From NCBI GenBank assembly GCA_903888395.1, contig CAISTO010000320.1, forward strand, positions 1 to 15,464: 15,464 nucleotides of DNA. The letters are read 5' to 3'. The notes below the pieces were generated by a model that saw nothing but the letters and a program-made list of their open reading frames with translations, was not told the origin of the DNA and ran no database searches. Positions 5,669-13,125 of the stretch are shown here, piece after piece (position 1 is the stretch's first letter; every line of letters begins with the position of its first letter). Both the position numbers and the translations under genes were made by a program. This DNA comes from an uncultured Bacteroidota bacterium. Lineage in GTDB: Bacteria > Bacteroidota > Bacteroidia > UKL13-3.

Positions 5669-6796
5669 ATGACACAATCAAATTTAAAAATGAGAAAGCT
5701 TATAAACTTTCTCATTGAGAAAAATAAATATATAACCAAATTATCAGTTGTTTTCTTTCTAACTTTTTTATCCTTCTCCTATACTATTGCACAAACAACA
5801 TGTGGTTGCGAAAATCCAGTAAGAACACTAAAACATTTATATTTTACTACACGTTGTAATACATCTATTATTTGTTATGACGCTAATGGAAATGTAATTA
5901 GTCCTACAATAACTGCAATTCCTGATCCAATTACAAATCAATGTATATGTGGTGGACCAGATGAATGGGTTCAGATAGATTATTATCAAATTGTTTGTCC
6001 TAATGGAGACACAATTATTGAAATTATTCGTTCGTTTGGTGTAGATGCGGGTTACTCTTCAAATCCAACATTAGATATACATGCTAATTTTAAAAACAGA
6101 TTAACTGAAGCGTTTAATTATTACGGATTAAGTACAGGTGGAGGAAGTTTAACTATCTTGTATCCTAAAGGTTGTATGGCATTAGCCAAAGTTACCTATC
6201 CACCAGGAACAAAATGTTACTACCCTATGCCAGAAGGGCCGTCAACTTTAGTAGAATACAATTACGATAATGATAGAACCGTTGAATCTTTTCCATGTGC
6301 TGGAAGCAATTGTTGTACTTTAGATTATGTGTGGAATGCTGCTCAGAAAAGATATTTATATGTTTCTCCAAATGCTGAAATTATTTGCCCAGGACCTACA
6401 CCAAACATTACTACAACCACACTTACATGTAATGATATAAATGGAAACCCACAAACATACTCTGGCACTGTTAATTTTGTTGCTGATTGTAAATCATATT
6501 GCGACCAAACTATGAATACTCAATTTAGAACTTCTAACACTAAGAATTTCGAACCATTTCCAGACCCATTTAATGTAAGTATTTCTCCAGTTCCAGCTAA
6601 TGAAAGTATTACTTTTTCTGAAATAAAAAATATTAGAAAAATTGAAATTTATGATGCTACAGGTAAAAAGCAATTAGAGCAAACTACCTTTGATAAAAGC
6701 ACTATAAATATTACAACACTTTCAAAAGGTGTTCATTTTGTTAGGGTTTATTTTACAGAAGCAGGTATAAGAACCATAAAAATAATTAAACAATAA
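5669..6796 (+). CDS. Cysteine-rich T9SS cargo protein (375 aa)
   Basis: A protein exported by the type IX system and likely released or cell-surface attached. The signal peptide is unusual: a basic 23-residue n-region, then the hydrophobic core LSVVFFLTFLSF (25-36) and likely cleavage after TIAQ (42). ATG at 5690 is an alternative start giving a shorter n-region. The mature N-terminal ~250 residues contain about 16 cysteines (TTCGCE, CNTSIIC, QCICGG, CAGSNCC, CKSYC) and match no domain I recognise. The last ~73 residues (about 303-375) form a T9SS type A sorting domain: VSISPVPANESI, IRKIEIYDATGK, ITTLSKGVHFVRVYF, KIIKQ. It is transcribed away from the two-component operon and is preceded by leader repeat copy 2. 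Function unknown beyond export. Confidence 0.85.
   Translation: MTQSNLKMRKLINFLIEKNKYITKLSVVFFLTFLSFSYTIAQTTCGCENPVRTLKHLYFTTRCNTSIICYDANGNVISPTITAIPDPITNQCICGGPDEWVQIDYYQIVCPNGDTIIEIIRSFGVDAGYSSNPTLDIHANFKNRLTEAFNYYGLSTGGGSLTILYPKGCMALAKVTYPPGTKCYYPMPEGPSTLVEYNYDNDRTVESFPCAGSNCCTLDYVWNAAQKRYLYVSPNAEIICPGPTPNITTTTLTCNDINGNPQTYSGTVNFVADCKSYCDQTMNTQFRTSNTKNFEPFPDPFNVSISPVPANESITFSEIKNIRKIEIYDATGKKQLEQTTFDKSTINITTLSKGVHFVRVYFTEAGIRTIKIIKQ
5689..5716 (+). promoter_or_regulatory. Hairpin at the start region of the T9SS gene
   Basis: AATGAGAAAG (5689-5698) and CTTTCTCATT (5707-5716) form a perfect 10-bp stem with an eight-base loop, inside the first codons. The stem covers the alternative ATG at 5690 and starts 20 nt after the ATG at 5669. 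In mRNA it could hinder initiation at 5690 or modulate translation. It could also be a chance result of the Lys/Leu-coding repeats. Confidence 0.5.
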
Positions 6797-6804
6797 ATAG
6801 GTAG

Positions 6805-6843
6805 AATAAGGTATAAATAAATTATTTTTGTTTATACCTTATT
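6805..6843 (+). terminator. 13-bp inverted repeat between the two T9SS genes
   Basis: The arms AATAAGGTATAAA (6805-6817) and TTTATACCTTATT (6831-6843) are perfect complements around a 13-base loop, starting 8 bp after the upstream stop. The AT-rich stem lacks a following T-run, so it is a weak terminator at best; its symmetry would also fit an operator. Confidence 0.45.
6823..6830 (+). promoter_or_regulatory. TAnnTTTG -7 box upstream of second T9SS gene
   Basis: TATTTTTG is an exact match to the Bacteroidota -7 consensus, sitting in the loop of the 6805-6843 inverted repeat. It would start transcription near 6837, about 22 nt before the ATG at 6859. No clear -33 TTTG is seen. Confidence 0.4.
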
Positions 6844-6858
6844 TTAATAAATTATCAT

Positions 6859-8523
6859 ATGAAAAAATATATAATTTTTGTGCTTTTATTAGCCACTAGT
6901 TTTACTATTAATGCTCAACTATTATTAAACGAGGATTTTGATTATAATTCTGGAAGCCTTACCGATATAAAAGGTAGAAACAATGTAAGTTTTGGGAATT
7001 GGTTTAGTGTTTCAACTAGTTCATTTTTTAAAGGTGATCAATTTGTAAGTGCAGGAAATTTAACTTACCCAAACTATTTTTCAAATATCATTAGCAATAA
7101 ATTAAGTGTTACTTTTGATTCCGCTGGAGCTTATAGTTATAGGCTTTTTGAACCACAATTTAGTGGTACTGTTTATTTTTCTTTTTTACTAAATGTGGAA
7201 AATCTAACTACAAATAATCCTAATAATTCAAAATATTTTATTGAAATAACTGATTCCTTGACTAAATCATGGTTGTTGAATATAGATAAGGGCATTAATG
7301 ATAGTTTTTTTAAGCTAAAAATTCAAGATGATTATTCTGGCAATAAAAATTTTGTTTTAAGTAATGATTTAGCTATTAATAAAACACATTTGATAGTGAT
7401 AGCTTATCAATTTAATAATGGCAATGAAAATGATTCTATTTTTTTGTGGGTTAACCAAAATGCCATTCAAAAGCCTAAACCAAATTATAGTATTGGGGTC
7501 GATAGTACTAATAAATGTTCAAACTTAGTAAGATTTATGATTCATAATTTACCTGATTTAGCTAAGATAAAAATTGATTATGATTTAGATGCATTGCATA
7601 TAGGAAAAACTTGGGAAGATATAATGGGAACACCCGAGTATAATATAGCACAAATTAACACCAGTAATGCTTCAACTGGTACTGCAGATTCAGTAGGGGT
7701 AAAAGTAAAACTAAAAGGTATTGTTCATAGGTATAACCAAACTTCTATTGGTTTAAAATTTTTACTGCACGATGGAACAGGTGGAATTACTGTTTTTAGC
7801 ACTTCAAAAACATTTGGTTATACAGTAGGCGAAGGAGATAGTATAGAAGTAACAGGTATAATTAATTCACAAAAAGGTTTAGTAATAATAAACATAGATA
7901 CACTTATTTTAATAAGTCAGTTTAACCTAACTAGAACACCAACAACAGCAATTAAATTAGGAGAAAATACCGAAAACAAATTAATAACAATTGCCAATCT
8001 TAAATTTATAAACAAACAAACAAATAATTGGAATGTAGGCACATATAATACAATTATTCGAAACACAAACGATACGGTAACGATATTAATATTACCAACT
8101 AGTCCATTAGTTGGCAAAAAAGCACCAACAAATAATTGGTTTAATGCCACAGGAATTGGAACACAAATAAGCACTAGTTTTGTGAGTCCTTTTGCATTTA
8201 ACGGCTATTCCATAGTTCCAATGAAATTATCAGACATCGTAATTGGTGATTCTATTACTAGTTTGGTTGAAGTAACCACAAAAAACAAAATTAGCATTTA
8301 CCCTAACCCAGCTACCTCCAAACTAACCGTTAATTCCGAAACAGCCATTAAAGAAATTTATATTTATGATGTAATAGGAAAACTAGTAAAACAATTGAAT
8401 TTAGAAAACACCAAGACTAAAATTAATGAAATAGCAATAGACGAATTATCCGAAGGCATTTATATTATTCAAGTAGTTGATGTGTTTGATTCAAAATGGA
8501 GTAGTAAATTTATTAAGGAATGA
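6859..8523 (+). CDS. T9SS cargo with LamG-like and OB-like regions (554 aa)
   Basis: A secreted protein with a short clean signal peptide (MKKYIIFVLLLATSFTINAQ, cleavage after residue 20). Residues ~21-250 start with LLLNEDFDYNSGSLTD and include SGTVYFSFLLNVEN, a pattern typical of concanavalin-like (LamG-type) jelly-roll modules in Bacteroidota surface proteins. Residues ~270-355 (VKVKLKGIVHR, GLKFLLHDGTGGITVFS, GEGDSIEVTGIINSQKGL) resemble the OB-fold modules seen in secreted Bacteroidota proteins and some extracellular nucleases, but no nuclease domain follows. The C-terminal ~80 residues are a T9SS type A sorting domain: KISIYPNPATSKLTV, IKEIYIYDVIGKLVKQL, ELSEGIYIIQV, KFIKE. Likely an adhesion or ligand-binding surface protein; the ligand is unknown. 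It has its own promoter candidate at 6823. Confidence 0.88.
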   Translation: MKKYIIFVLLLATSFTINAQLLLNEDFDYNSGSLTDIKGRNNVSFGNWFSVSTSSFFKGDQFVSAGNLTYPNYFSNIISNKLSVTFDSAGAYSYRLFEPQFSGTVYFSFLLNVENLTTNNPNNSKYFIEITDSLTKSWLLNIDKGINDSFFKLKIQDDYSGNKNFVLSNDLAINKTHLIVIAYQFNNGNENDSIFLWVNQNAIQKPKPNYSIGVDSTNKCSNLVRFMIHNLPDLAKIKIDYDLDALHIGKTWEDIMGTPEYNIAQINTSNASTGTADSVGVKVKLKGIVHRYNQTSIGLKFLLHDGTGGITVFSTSKTFGYTVGEGDSIEVTGIINSQKGLVIINIDTLILISQFNLTRTPTTAIKLGENTENKLITIANLKFINKQTNNWNVGTYNTIIRNTNDTVTILILPTSPLVGKKAPTNNWFNATGIGTQISTSFVSPFAFNGYSIVPMKLSDIVIGDSITSLVEVTTKNKISIYPNPATSKLTVNSETAIKEIYIYDVIGKLVKQLNLENTKTKINEIAIDELSEGIYIIQVVDVFDSKWSSKFIKE

Positions 8524-8532
8524 TGATACTAA

Positions 8533-8570
8533 AGACCTGACAGGTTAAAAAAAACAAACCTGTCAGGTCT
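8533..8570. repeat. 14-bp perfect palindrome (GACCTGACAGGTT type)
   Basis: AGACCTGACAGGTT (8533-8546) and AACCTGTCAGGTCT (8557-8570) flank a ten-base A-rich loop, starting 10 bp after the T9SS stop. From memory this palindrome is a frequent dispersed intergenic element in Bacteroidota genomes. Here it could double as a terminator for the plus-strand gene. Confidence 0.75.
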
Positions 8571-8580
8571 ATATTCAACT

Positions 8581-8628
8581 CCCGTCAGACGCTTAAAAAG
8601 CCATTGCGTTGCCAAGGCGTAAGACGGG
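8581..8628. repeat. Imperfect REP-like palindrome CCCGTC...GACGGG
   Basis: Outer arms CCCGTC (8581-8586) and GACGGG (8623-8628) and inner arms ACGC/GCGT pair across a 2x2 mismatch. The interior is GC-richer than its surroundings (aaaaagccattgcgttgcc). It resembles the RAYT-flanking palindromes in layout but not in sequence. Probably a dispersed repeat; no coding capacity. Confidence 0.5.
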
Positions 8629-8656
8629 TAACTAACAAAGCTAAATTAATACCCAC

Positions 8657-8695
8657 AAAAAAAGCCGACTGCATTTTCATACAGTCAGCTTTTTT
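8657..8695. terminator. Bidirectional terminator between T9SS gene and htrA
   Basis: An A-run plus GC and GACTG on the left pairs with CAGTC plus GCTTTTTT on the right, with one mismatch and a ten-base loop. A-tract and T-tract on opposite sides allow termination in both directions. It begins 13 bp past the htrA stop on the minus strand. Confidence 0.85.
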
Positions 8696-8707
8696 AAATT
8701 ATTGAGT

Positions 8708-10174
8708 TTACTTACTCGCTATTTTTACAGCATAATAATCTTGAGTGCCATCGGCTTTTATTCCTTCCACTAAAACTGCCCCTTTTTTACCTTCAAAAGC
8801 AGTTTTTACATCGTTAACAGTTGCCACTACTTTTTTGTCAATAGTAGTAATTACAAAACCAACTGGAACTCCTGCAGCTCTTAAAATACTTTTAGACCCA
8901 AAGTTTTTTACTTTAATGCCACTGGCAATTTTTAATTTCAATCTCTCATCGCGGGTAAGCGTTTCAAAATCTGTGTCTAAAGCTTTGTTTACTTCCGTTT
9001 TCTCCGCAATTTTTAAAGTAGTTTTTCCGTCTAAGCCTTTTAATTTTACATCAAATAACTTTTCTTTTCCTTCTCTAATTACTTTTACTTTTACAATATC
9101 GCCAGGGTTTTTCTTGCCAATCATTTCTTGTAATTCAGGAGTAGTTTTGGTATCAACGCCATCGGCCGAAACAATTACATCATCCGATTTTAAACCTGCT
9201 TCTTCAGCTGCACTGTTTTCCTTTACATTTCTTACATAAACACCTTTTACTTCTTTCAAACCTAATTTATCGGCAAGTTCACCATCTACATCCGAAATTT
9301 CAACACCTAAAACACCACGTTGAACGGTTCCATATTTTTGTAAATCATTGATTACTTTTTGCATTAAATTACTTGGAATAGCAAAAGCATAACCTGCATA
9401 CTGCCCAGTTTCACTGGCAATGGCAGTATTTATTCCTACCAATTTACCATCTTGATTGACCAATGCTCCACCACTATTTCCTGGATTTACTGCCGCATCT
9501 GTTTGAATAAATGATTCAATTGGATATTGTTGTCCATTGCCTCTATTTATATTCAAGTTTCTACCTTTAGCACTGATAATTCCAGCGGTAACAGTTGAGG
9601 TTAAATTAAACGGATTTCCAACGGCTAAAACCCATTGGCCAACTTTTACTTCATCACTATTTCCAATAACCGCAAATGGCAAATTACTTTCCGAAATTCT
9701 TAACAAGGCTAAATCAGTATTTACATCTTTTCCTAACAATTCAGCATCATATTCACGCTTATCGTTTAAAATTACTTTTATTTTAGTGGCACCATCAATT
9801 ACATGGTTATTGGTAACTATTAATCCATTTTCCGAAATAATTACACCGCTACCACTTCCGGTTCTTGGTCCTTGTTGTGGCATGCTGAAACCTCTTCCTC
9901 CAAAAAAATCAAATGGATTTATTTCTTGCGGTTGGTCGTTGCGTGTTTGGGGTTGATCAACAACAGTTAAAATATGAACTACTGTTGGCGTTACTAATTC
10001 GGCTACTGCCACAAAATCAGGTCTGTCGGCTGAGGCTGACAAACTTGCATACCTTGCTAAGTAATTTTGAGTAAATTCTGTGGCGTTTTGTTTACTTCCA
10101 AATAACTTGCTTAACCCAATTGCAGACAAACCTCCAAGGCATGCTACTGCGAAAATTAATGTGTACTTTTTCAT
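8708..10174 (-). CDS. htrA: HtrA/DegQ-type periplasmic serine protease with two PDZ domains (488 aa)
   Basis: An ATP-independent protease/chaperone that degrades misfolded envelope proteins. The N-terminal hydrophobic segment (residues 4-22) is a signal peptide or anchor. The trypsin-like domain carries the triad His124 (TNNHVI), Asp154 (NTDLALL) and Ser234 (NPGNSGGAL), with the conserved GSGSGVI at 107-112. PDZ1 lies at about 286-380 (RGVLGVEI to DVKLKG). A more divergent PDZ2 fills about 400-488 (GIKVKNFG, AGVPVGFVITTID). A Gly/Pro/Gln-rich LA loop (residues ~74-108) precedes the protease core, as in DegP/DegQ. Length is normal. It is monocistronic: terminator on its 3' side and a 356-bp gap upstream. 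DegP, DegQ and DegS cannot be told apart here, so the symbol is generic. Confidence 0.95.
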   Translation of the reverse strand: MKKYTLIFAVACLGGLSAIGLSKLFGSKQNATEFTQNYLARYASLSASADRPDFVAVAELVTPTVVHILTVVDQPQTRNDQPQEINPFDFFGGRGFSMPQQGPRTGSGSGVIISENGLIVTNNHVIDGATKIKVILNDKREYDAELLGKDVNTDLALLRISESNLPFAVIGNSDEVKVGQWVLAVGNPFNLTSTVTAGIISAKGRNLNINRGNGQQYPIESFIQTDAAVNPGNSGGALVNQDGKLVGINTAIASETGQYAGYAFAIPSNLMQKVINDLQKYGTVQRGVLGVEISDVDGELADKLGLKEVKGVYVRNVKENSAAEEAGLKSDDVIVSADGVDTKTTPELQEMIGKKNPGDIVKVKVIREGKEKLFDVKLKGLDGKTTLKIAEKTEVNKALDTDFETLTRDERLKLKIASGIKVKNFGSKSILRAAGVPVGFVITTIDKKVVATVNDVKTAFEGKKGAVLVEGIKADGTQDYYAVKIASK

Positions 10175-10237
10175 GTGTTTTTTCTTTCAATTTATATTTT
10201 AGTAAAATTTCTTTTATTCAAATATTATTCCATTTTT

Positions 10238-10260
10238 TAAAACATAAACGAAATGTTTTA
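10238..10260. promoter_or_regulatory. 8-bp inverted repeat upstream of htrA
   Basis: TAAAACAT (10238-10245) and ATGTTTTA (10253-10260) flank a seven-base spacer, 64-86 bp before the htrA ATG. Its position suits an operator, but no regulator is known and AT-rich dyads arise easily by chance. Confidence 0.3.
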
Positions 10261-10318
10261 TTAAATATTTGAAAATTAATTTATGAAAATTCTAAAAAAA
10301 TGCTTAAAAATGATGTAA

Positions 10319-10350
10319 CCAAAAAGCCCCGAAATTTCGAGGCTTTTTGG
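10319..10350. terminator. Strong terminator, 10-bp + 5-bp stem
   Basis: CCAAAAAGCC pairs with GGCTTTTTGG and the inner CGAAA pairs with TTTCG, with one C/A mismatch between, making an almost perfect 32-base palindrome. It is about 180 nt past the icd stop on the minus strand, so the icd mRNA would have a long 3' UTR. It could also insulate htrA. Confidence 0.8.
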
Positions 10351-10447
10351 TGTAAAAAATATTTGGTAATTATTGATATAAATGTCTGATAAGAAAATTT
10401 CAAGTTCGAGGCTTGTAATACTAGAAAATATGGGAGTTTACAACTTG

Positions 10448-10467
10448 TACTGAGCGTAGTCGAAGTA
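10448..10467. repeat. Remnant of a dispersed repeat (TGAGCGTAGTCGAAGT)
   Basis: This short sequence, read as ACTTCGACTACGCTCAGT on the minus strand, matches from memory a repeat core scattered in intergenic regions of many Bacteroidota and cyanobacteria. The flanks show no further repeat structure, so this is likely a degenerate single copy. Confidence 0.45.
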
Positions 10468-10530
10468 TCCTAAATGACCATTTTTATAGCGAGCATAACG
10501 ATGAAATTGTACTTTTCTTGCAGACAATAA

Positions 10531-11760
10531 TTAAGCTAATTTAGCTTTCAAATTAGTATCAATTGCATCTAAAAAATCTTGTGTGTTTAGGTAATGTTCG
10601 CCTAAAGTCACTTTATTTCCATGAATACAAACTGCTAAATCTTTGGTCATTTTACCACTTTCTACTGTTTCAATACAAACAGCTTCTAACGCATGGCAGA
10701 AATTAATAAGCGCTTGATTATTGTCTAATTTACCTCTAAACTCTAATCCACGTGTCCAAGCAAAAATACTTGCTATTGGATTAGTCGAAGTTGGTTTACC
10801 AGCTTGGTGATCGCGGTAATGGCGAGTAACCGTTCCGTGAGCGGCTTCTGCTTCCATTACTTTTCCATCAGGAGTAATTAACACCGAAGTCATTAAACCC
10901 AATGAACCAAAACCTTGTGCTACTGTGTCCGATTGCACATCGCCATCATAGTTTTTACAAGCCCAAACAAAATTTCCGTTCCATTTTAAAGCCGAAGCCA
11001 CCATGTCGTCAATTAAACGGTGTTCGTAAACGATTCCTGCTGCTACAAATTTAGCTTGGTAATCTGCTTGGTAAATTTCTTCAAAAATATCTTTAAATCT
11101 ACCATCATATTTTTTCAAAATGGTATTTTTAGTTGAAAGGTATAAAGGCCATTTTTTTGTCAATGCTTGATTAAAACATGAATGAGCAAAACCACGGATA
11201 CTTTCGTCAGTGTTATACATTGCTAAAGCAACACCATCACTTTTGAAATTATATACTTCAAAATTTTGAGAAGCAGAGCCATCTTCTGGAGTAAAAGTAA
11301 TGGTTAATTTTCCTTTTCCTTTTGTTACAAAATCGGTAGCGCGGTATTGATCACCAAAAGCATGACGGCCAATACAAATTGGAGCAGTCCAATTTGGAAC
11401 TAAACGAGGAACATTTTTACAAACAATAGGTTCGCGGAAAACTGTTCCATCTAATATATTACGGATCGTACCGTTCGGGCTTTTCCACATTTGTTTTAAG
11501 CCAAATTCTTCTACACGTTGTTCGTCAGGAGTAATGGTAGCGCATTTAATACCAACACCATATTTTTTTATTGCTTCAGCAGCATCTATTGTAACTTGAT
11601 CGTTGGTTTCATCTCTATATTCCATTCCTAAATCGTAGTATTTAACATCTAAATCTAGGTAAGGAAGAATCAATTTGTCTTTGATAAACTTCCAAATAAT
11701 GCGAGTCATTTCATCGCCATCTAATTCAACCACAGGGTTGGCAACTTTTATTTTAGTCAT
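10531..11760 (-). CDS. icd: NADP-dependent isocitrate dehydrogenase, eukaryotic-type (409 aa)
   Basis: A cytoplasmic TCA-cycle enzyme: isocitrate + NADP+ gives 2-oxoglutarate + CO2 + NADPH. The sequence aligns by eye with human IDH1-type homodimeric enzymes rather than the E. coli Icd type. KCATITPDE (72-80), SPNGTIRNILDGTVFRE (94-110) and IGRHAFGDQYRATDF (130-144) carry the substrate Arg132 and catalytic Tyr139. LIDDMVA (249-255) and NYDGDVQSD (270-278) carry metal-binding aspartates. HGTVTRHYR (308-316) is the NADP-binding stretch. Length is normal for the class. It is a single-gene unit on the minus strand with a terminator at 10319-10350. No obvious -7 box upstream; CGAAAATA (11794-11801) is a one-mismatch reverse match. 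Confidence 0.96.
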   Translation of the reverse strand: MTKIKVANPVVELDGDEMTRIIWKFIKDKLILPYLDLDVKYYDLGMEYRDETNDQVTIDAAEAIKKYGVGIKCATITPDEQRVEEFGLKQMWKSPNGTIRNILDGTVFREPIVCKNVPRLVPNWTAPICIGRHAFGDQYRATDFVTKGKGKLTITFTPEDGSASQNFEVYNFKSDGVALAMYNTDESIRGFAHSCFNQALTKKWPLYLSTKNTILKKYDGRFKDIFEEIYQADYQAKFVAAGIVYEHRLIDDMVASALKWNGNFVWACKNYDGDVQSDTVAQGFGSLGLMTSVLITPDGKVMEAEAAHGTVTRHYRDHQAGKPTSTNPIASIFAWTRGLEFRGKLDNNQALINFCHALEAVCIETVESGKMTKDLAVCIHGNKVTLGEHYLNTQDFLDAIDTNLKAKLA

Positions 11761-11862
11761 AATTTATTAGTGTAAGTAACTTTGTAATTTGTGCGAAAAT
11801 AAAGAGTTTTAATTAGCGAGCAAAATTCAATAAGACTGTTTTATGTTATGTTTTTGTGAAAT

Positions 11863-11889
11863 CAATAGGCAATTGACAATAGGCAATTG
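11863..11889 (+). repeat. Direct repeat CAATAGGCAATTG x2
   Basis: Two 13-base copies separated by one base (14-bp period), each ending in the palindromic CAATTG. This may be a decayed dispersed repeat; no regulatory role is evident. Confidence 0.6.
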
Positions 11890-11976
11890 GCAAAAAAATA
11901 ATATTAGGCATTTTATCCTTAAATTATTGTTTTGATTCAATAAAAAATCAGACTTTAAAAGCAAAGAATTCAATCA

Positions 11977-12004
11977 ATTCAAAATTCAAAATTCAAAATT
12001 CAAA
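11977..12004 (+). repeat. Heptanucleotide tandem repeat (ATTCAAA)4
   Basis: Four exact units of ATTCAAA end 5 bp before the -7 box at 12009. Copy-number changes by slippage could alter upstream promoter spacing for pdhA, but that is speculative. Similar heptamer arrays are common between genes in this phylum. Confidence 0.85.
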
Positions 12005-12008
12005 ATTT

Positions 12009-12016
12009 TACCTTTG
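12009..12016 (+). promoter_or_regulatory. TAnnTTTG -7 box for pdhA
   Basis: TACCTTTG matches the consensus exactly and lies 77 bp before the pdhA ATG. The -33 region falls in the ATTCAAA tandem repeat, with no TTTG there. Confidence 0.4.
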
Positions 12017-12092
12017 ATAATCAGATTATTATTTTAAAGAAAACCCTTTTTAACTTAGTTATTTTTTTGTTTTTTTGCATTCCTTTAAAATT

Positions 12093-13082
12093 ATGACAGG
12101 CTTTACAAAAGAAACTTACATGCATTGGTTTGAGCAAATGATGCTAATGCGCAGATTTGAAGAGAAAACAGCTCAACTATATGGACAACAAAAAATAAAA
12201 GGCTTTTGTCATTTATACATTGGCCAGGAAGCAGTTGTGGCTGGAACAATGAGTGCATTAAATAGCGATGACAGAATCATTACTGCTTATCGCGATCATG
12301 CGCATGCTTTGGCTTGTGGAATTACTCCAAATGAAGTAATGGCCGAATTATACGGAAAAGTTACAGGATGTTCAAAAGGAAAAGGTGGTTCAATGCATTT
12401 ATTTAGCAAAGAACATAATTTTTTTGGTGGACATGGAATCGTTGGTGGGCAAATTCCTTTAGGTGCAGGATTAGCTTTTGCCGATATGTACCGTGGCGGA
12501 AAACAAGTTACTGTTTGCTATTTTGGCGATGGTGCGGTTCGTCAAGGTGCATTACATGAAGCCTTTAACATGGCCATGTTATGGAAAATTCCTGTTATTT
12601 TTGTTTGCGAAAACAACGGTTACGCCATGGGAACTTCGGTAGAAAGAACCACCACCCAAATGGACATTTATAAAATTGGTTTAGCTTACGATATGCCTTG
12701 TAGCGAAGTAGATGGAATGCAAGCAGAAGCTGTTCATACAGCGATAGCCGAAGCTGCCGACAGAGCCAGAAATGGTGATGGTCCAACTTTTTTGGAAATA
12801 AGAACGTATCGTTACCGCGGACATTCCATGAGTGACCCGGCAAAATATAGAACTAAAGAAGAAGTAGAAGAATATAAAATGCGCGATCCTTTAGAAAGAG
12901 TAAGAAAAACAATTACTGATAATAATTGGGCTTCTCAAGCTGACTTAGATGGCATTGAAGAAAAAATTATGGAAACAATTTTGGCCTCGGTTGAATTTAG
13001 CGAAAACTCACCTTATCCTGAGCAATCAGCTTTATTCGAAGATGTATATTCAGAACCAAATTATCCATTTATTACAGAATAA
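12093..13082 (+). CDS. pdhA: Pyruvate dehydrogenase E1 component, alpha subunit (329 aa)
   Basis: The alpha subunit of the ThDP-dependent E1 of the pyruvate dehydrogenase complex, which decarboxylates pyruvate and passes the acetyl group to E2 lipoyl. Start chosen at ATG 12093 (MTGFTKETYMHWFEQM); a TTG 18 bp upstream (12075) would add only HSFKI and is less plausible. Visible motifs: CHLYIGQEA (39-47), AYRDHAHAL (65-73), GGSMHLF (98-104), the ThDP/Mg motif GDGAVRQG...ENNGY (about 145-177) and RYRGHSMSDP (240-249), corresponding to the regulated loop. Length is typical for Bacteroidota PdhA. The E1 beta and E2 genes are not adjacent: the next gene is a TPR protein. The two following genes are on the same strand, 43 bp and ~830 bp on. 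Confidence 0.95.
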   Translation: MTGFTKETYMHWFEQMMLMRRFEEKTAQLYGQQKIKGFCHLYIGQEAVVAGTMSALNSDDRIITAYRDHAHALACGITPNEVMAELYGKVTGCSKGKGGSMHLFSKEHNFFGGHGIVGGQIPLGAGLAFADMYRGGKQVTVCYFGDGAVRQGALHEAFNMAMLWKIPVIFVCENNGYAMGTSVERTTTQMDIYKIGLAYDMPCSEVDGMQAEAVHTAIAEAADRARNGDGPTFLEIRTYRYRGHSMSDPAKYRTKEEVEEYKMRDPLERVRKTITDNNWASQADLDGIEEKIMETILASVEFSENSPYPEQSALFEDVYSEPNYPFITE

Positions 13083-13125
13083 CAATATTACAAATAAATA
13101 AATTTCAAAAATTAATCAAAAGGAA

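Larger units (their letters stand above)
10175..10530. other. 356-bp intergenic region between htrA and icd
   Basis: No gene seen. From left: an AT-rich htrA promoter region with an 8-bp inverted repeat, TAAAACAT/ATGTTTTA (10238-10260); a strong terminator hairpin (10319-10350); and, within the icd 3' side, a dispersed-repeat remnant (10448-10467). I found no exact TAnnTTTG for htrA. Confidence 0.6.
11761..12092. other. 332-bp divergent region between icd and pdhA
   Basis: No gene seen. It contains two copies of CAATAGGCAATTG in direct repeat (11863-11875, 11877-11889), a heptanucleotide tandem repeat (11977-12004) and a TAnnTTTG box (12009-12016). It must hold promoters for both divergent genes. 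Confidence 0.65.

Noticed and set aside
5527..5739. Minus-strand 70-aa ORF across leader repeat copy 2
   Set aside because: It overlaps the repeat and the start of the T9SS gene, has no family match and is composed of low-complexity hydrophobic residues.
7917..8174. Minus-strand 85-aa ORF inside the second T9SS gene
   Set aside because: Antisense shadow without a plausible start or family.
8745..9956. Two plus-strand ORFs (8745-9239 and 9537-9956) opposite htrA
   Set aside because: Both lie fully inside the conserved htrA gene in antisense and have repetitive Ser/Thr/Phe composition typical of shadows.
12075..12092. TTG start adding six residues to pdhA
   Set aside because: An ATG at 12093 gives the usual family N-terminus; the TTG lies in a T-rich stretch.
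12595..12843. Minus-strand 82-aa ORF inside pdhA
   Set aside because: Antisense shadow of a strongly conserved enzyme gene.
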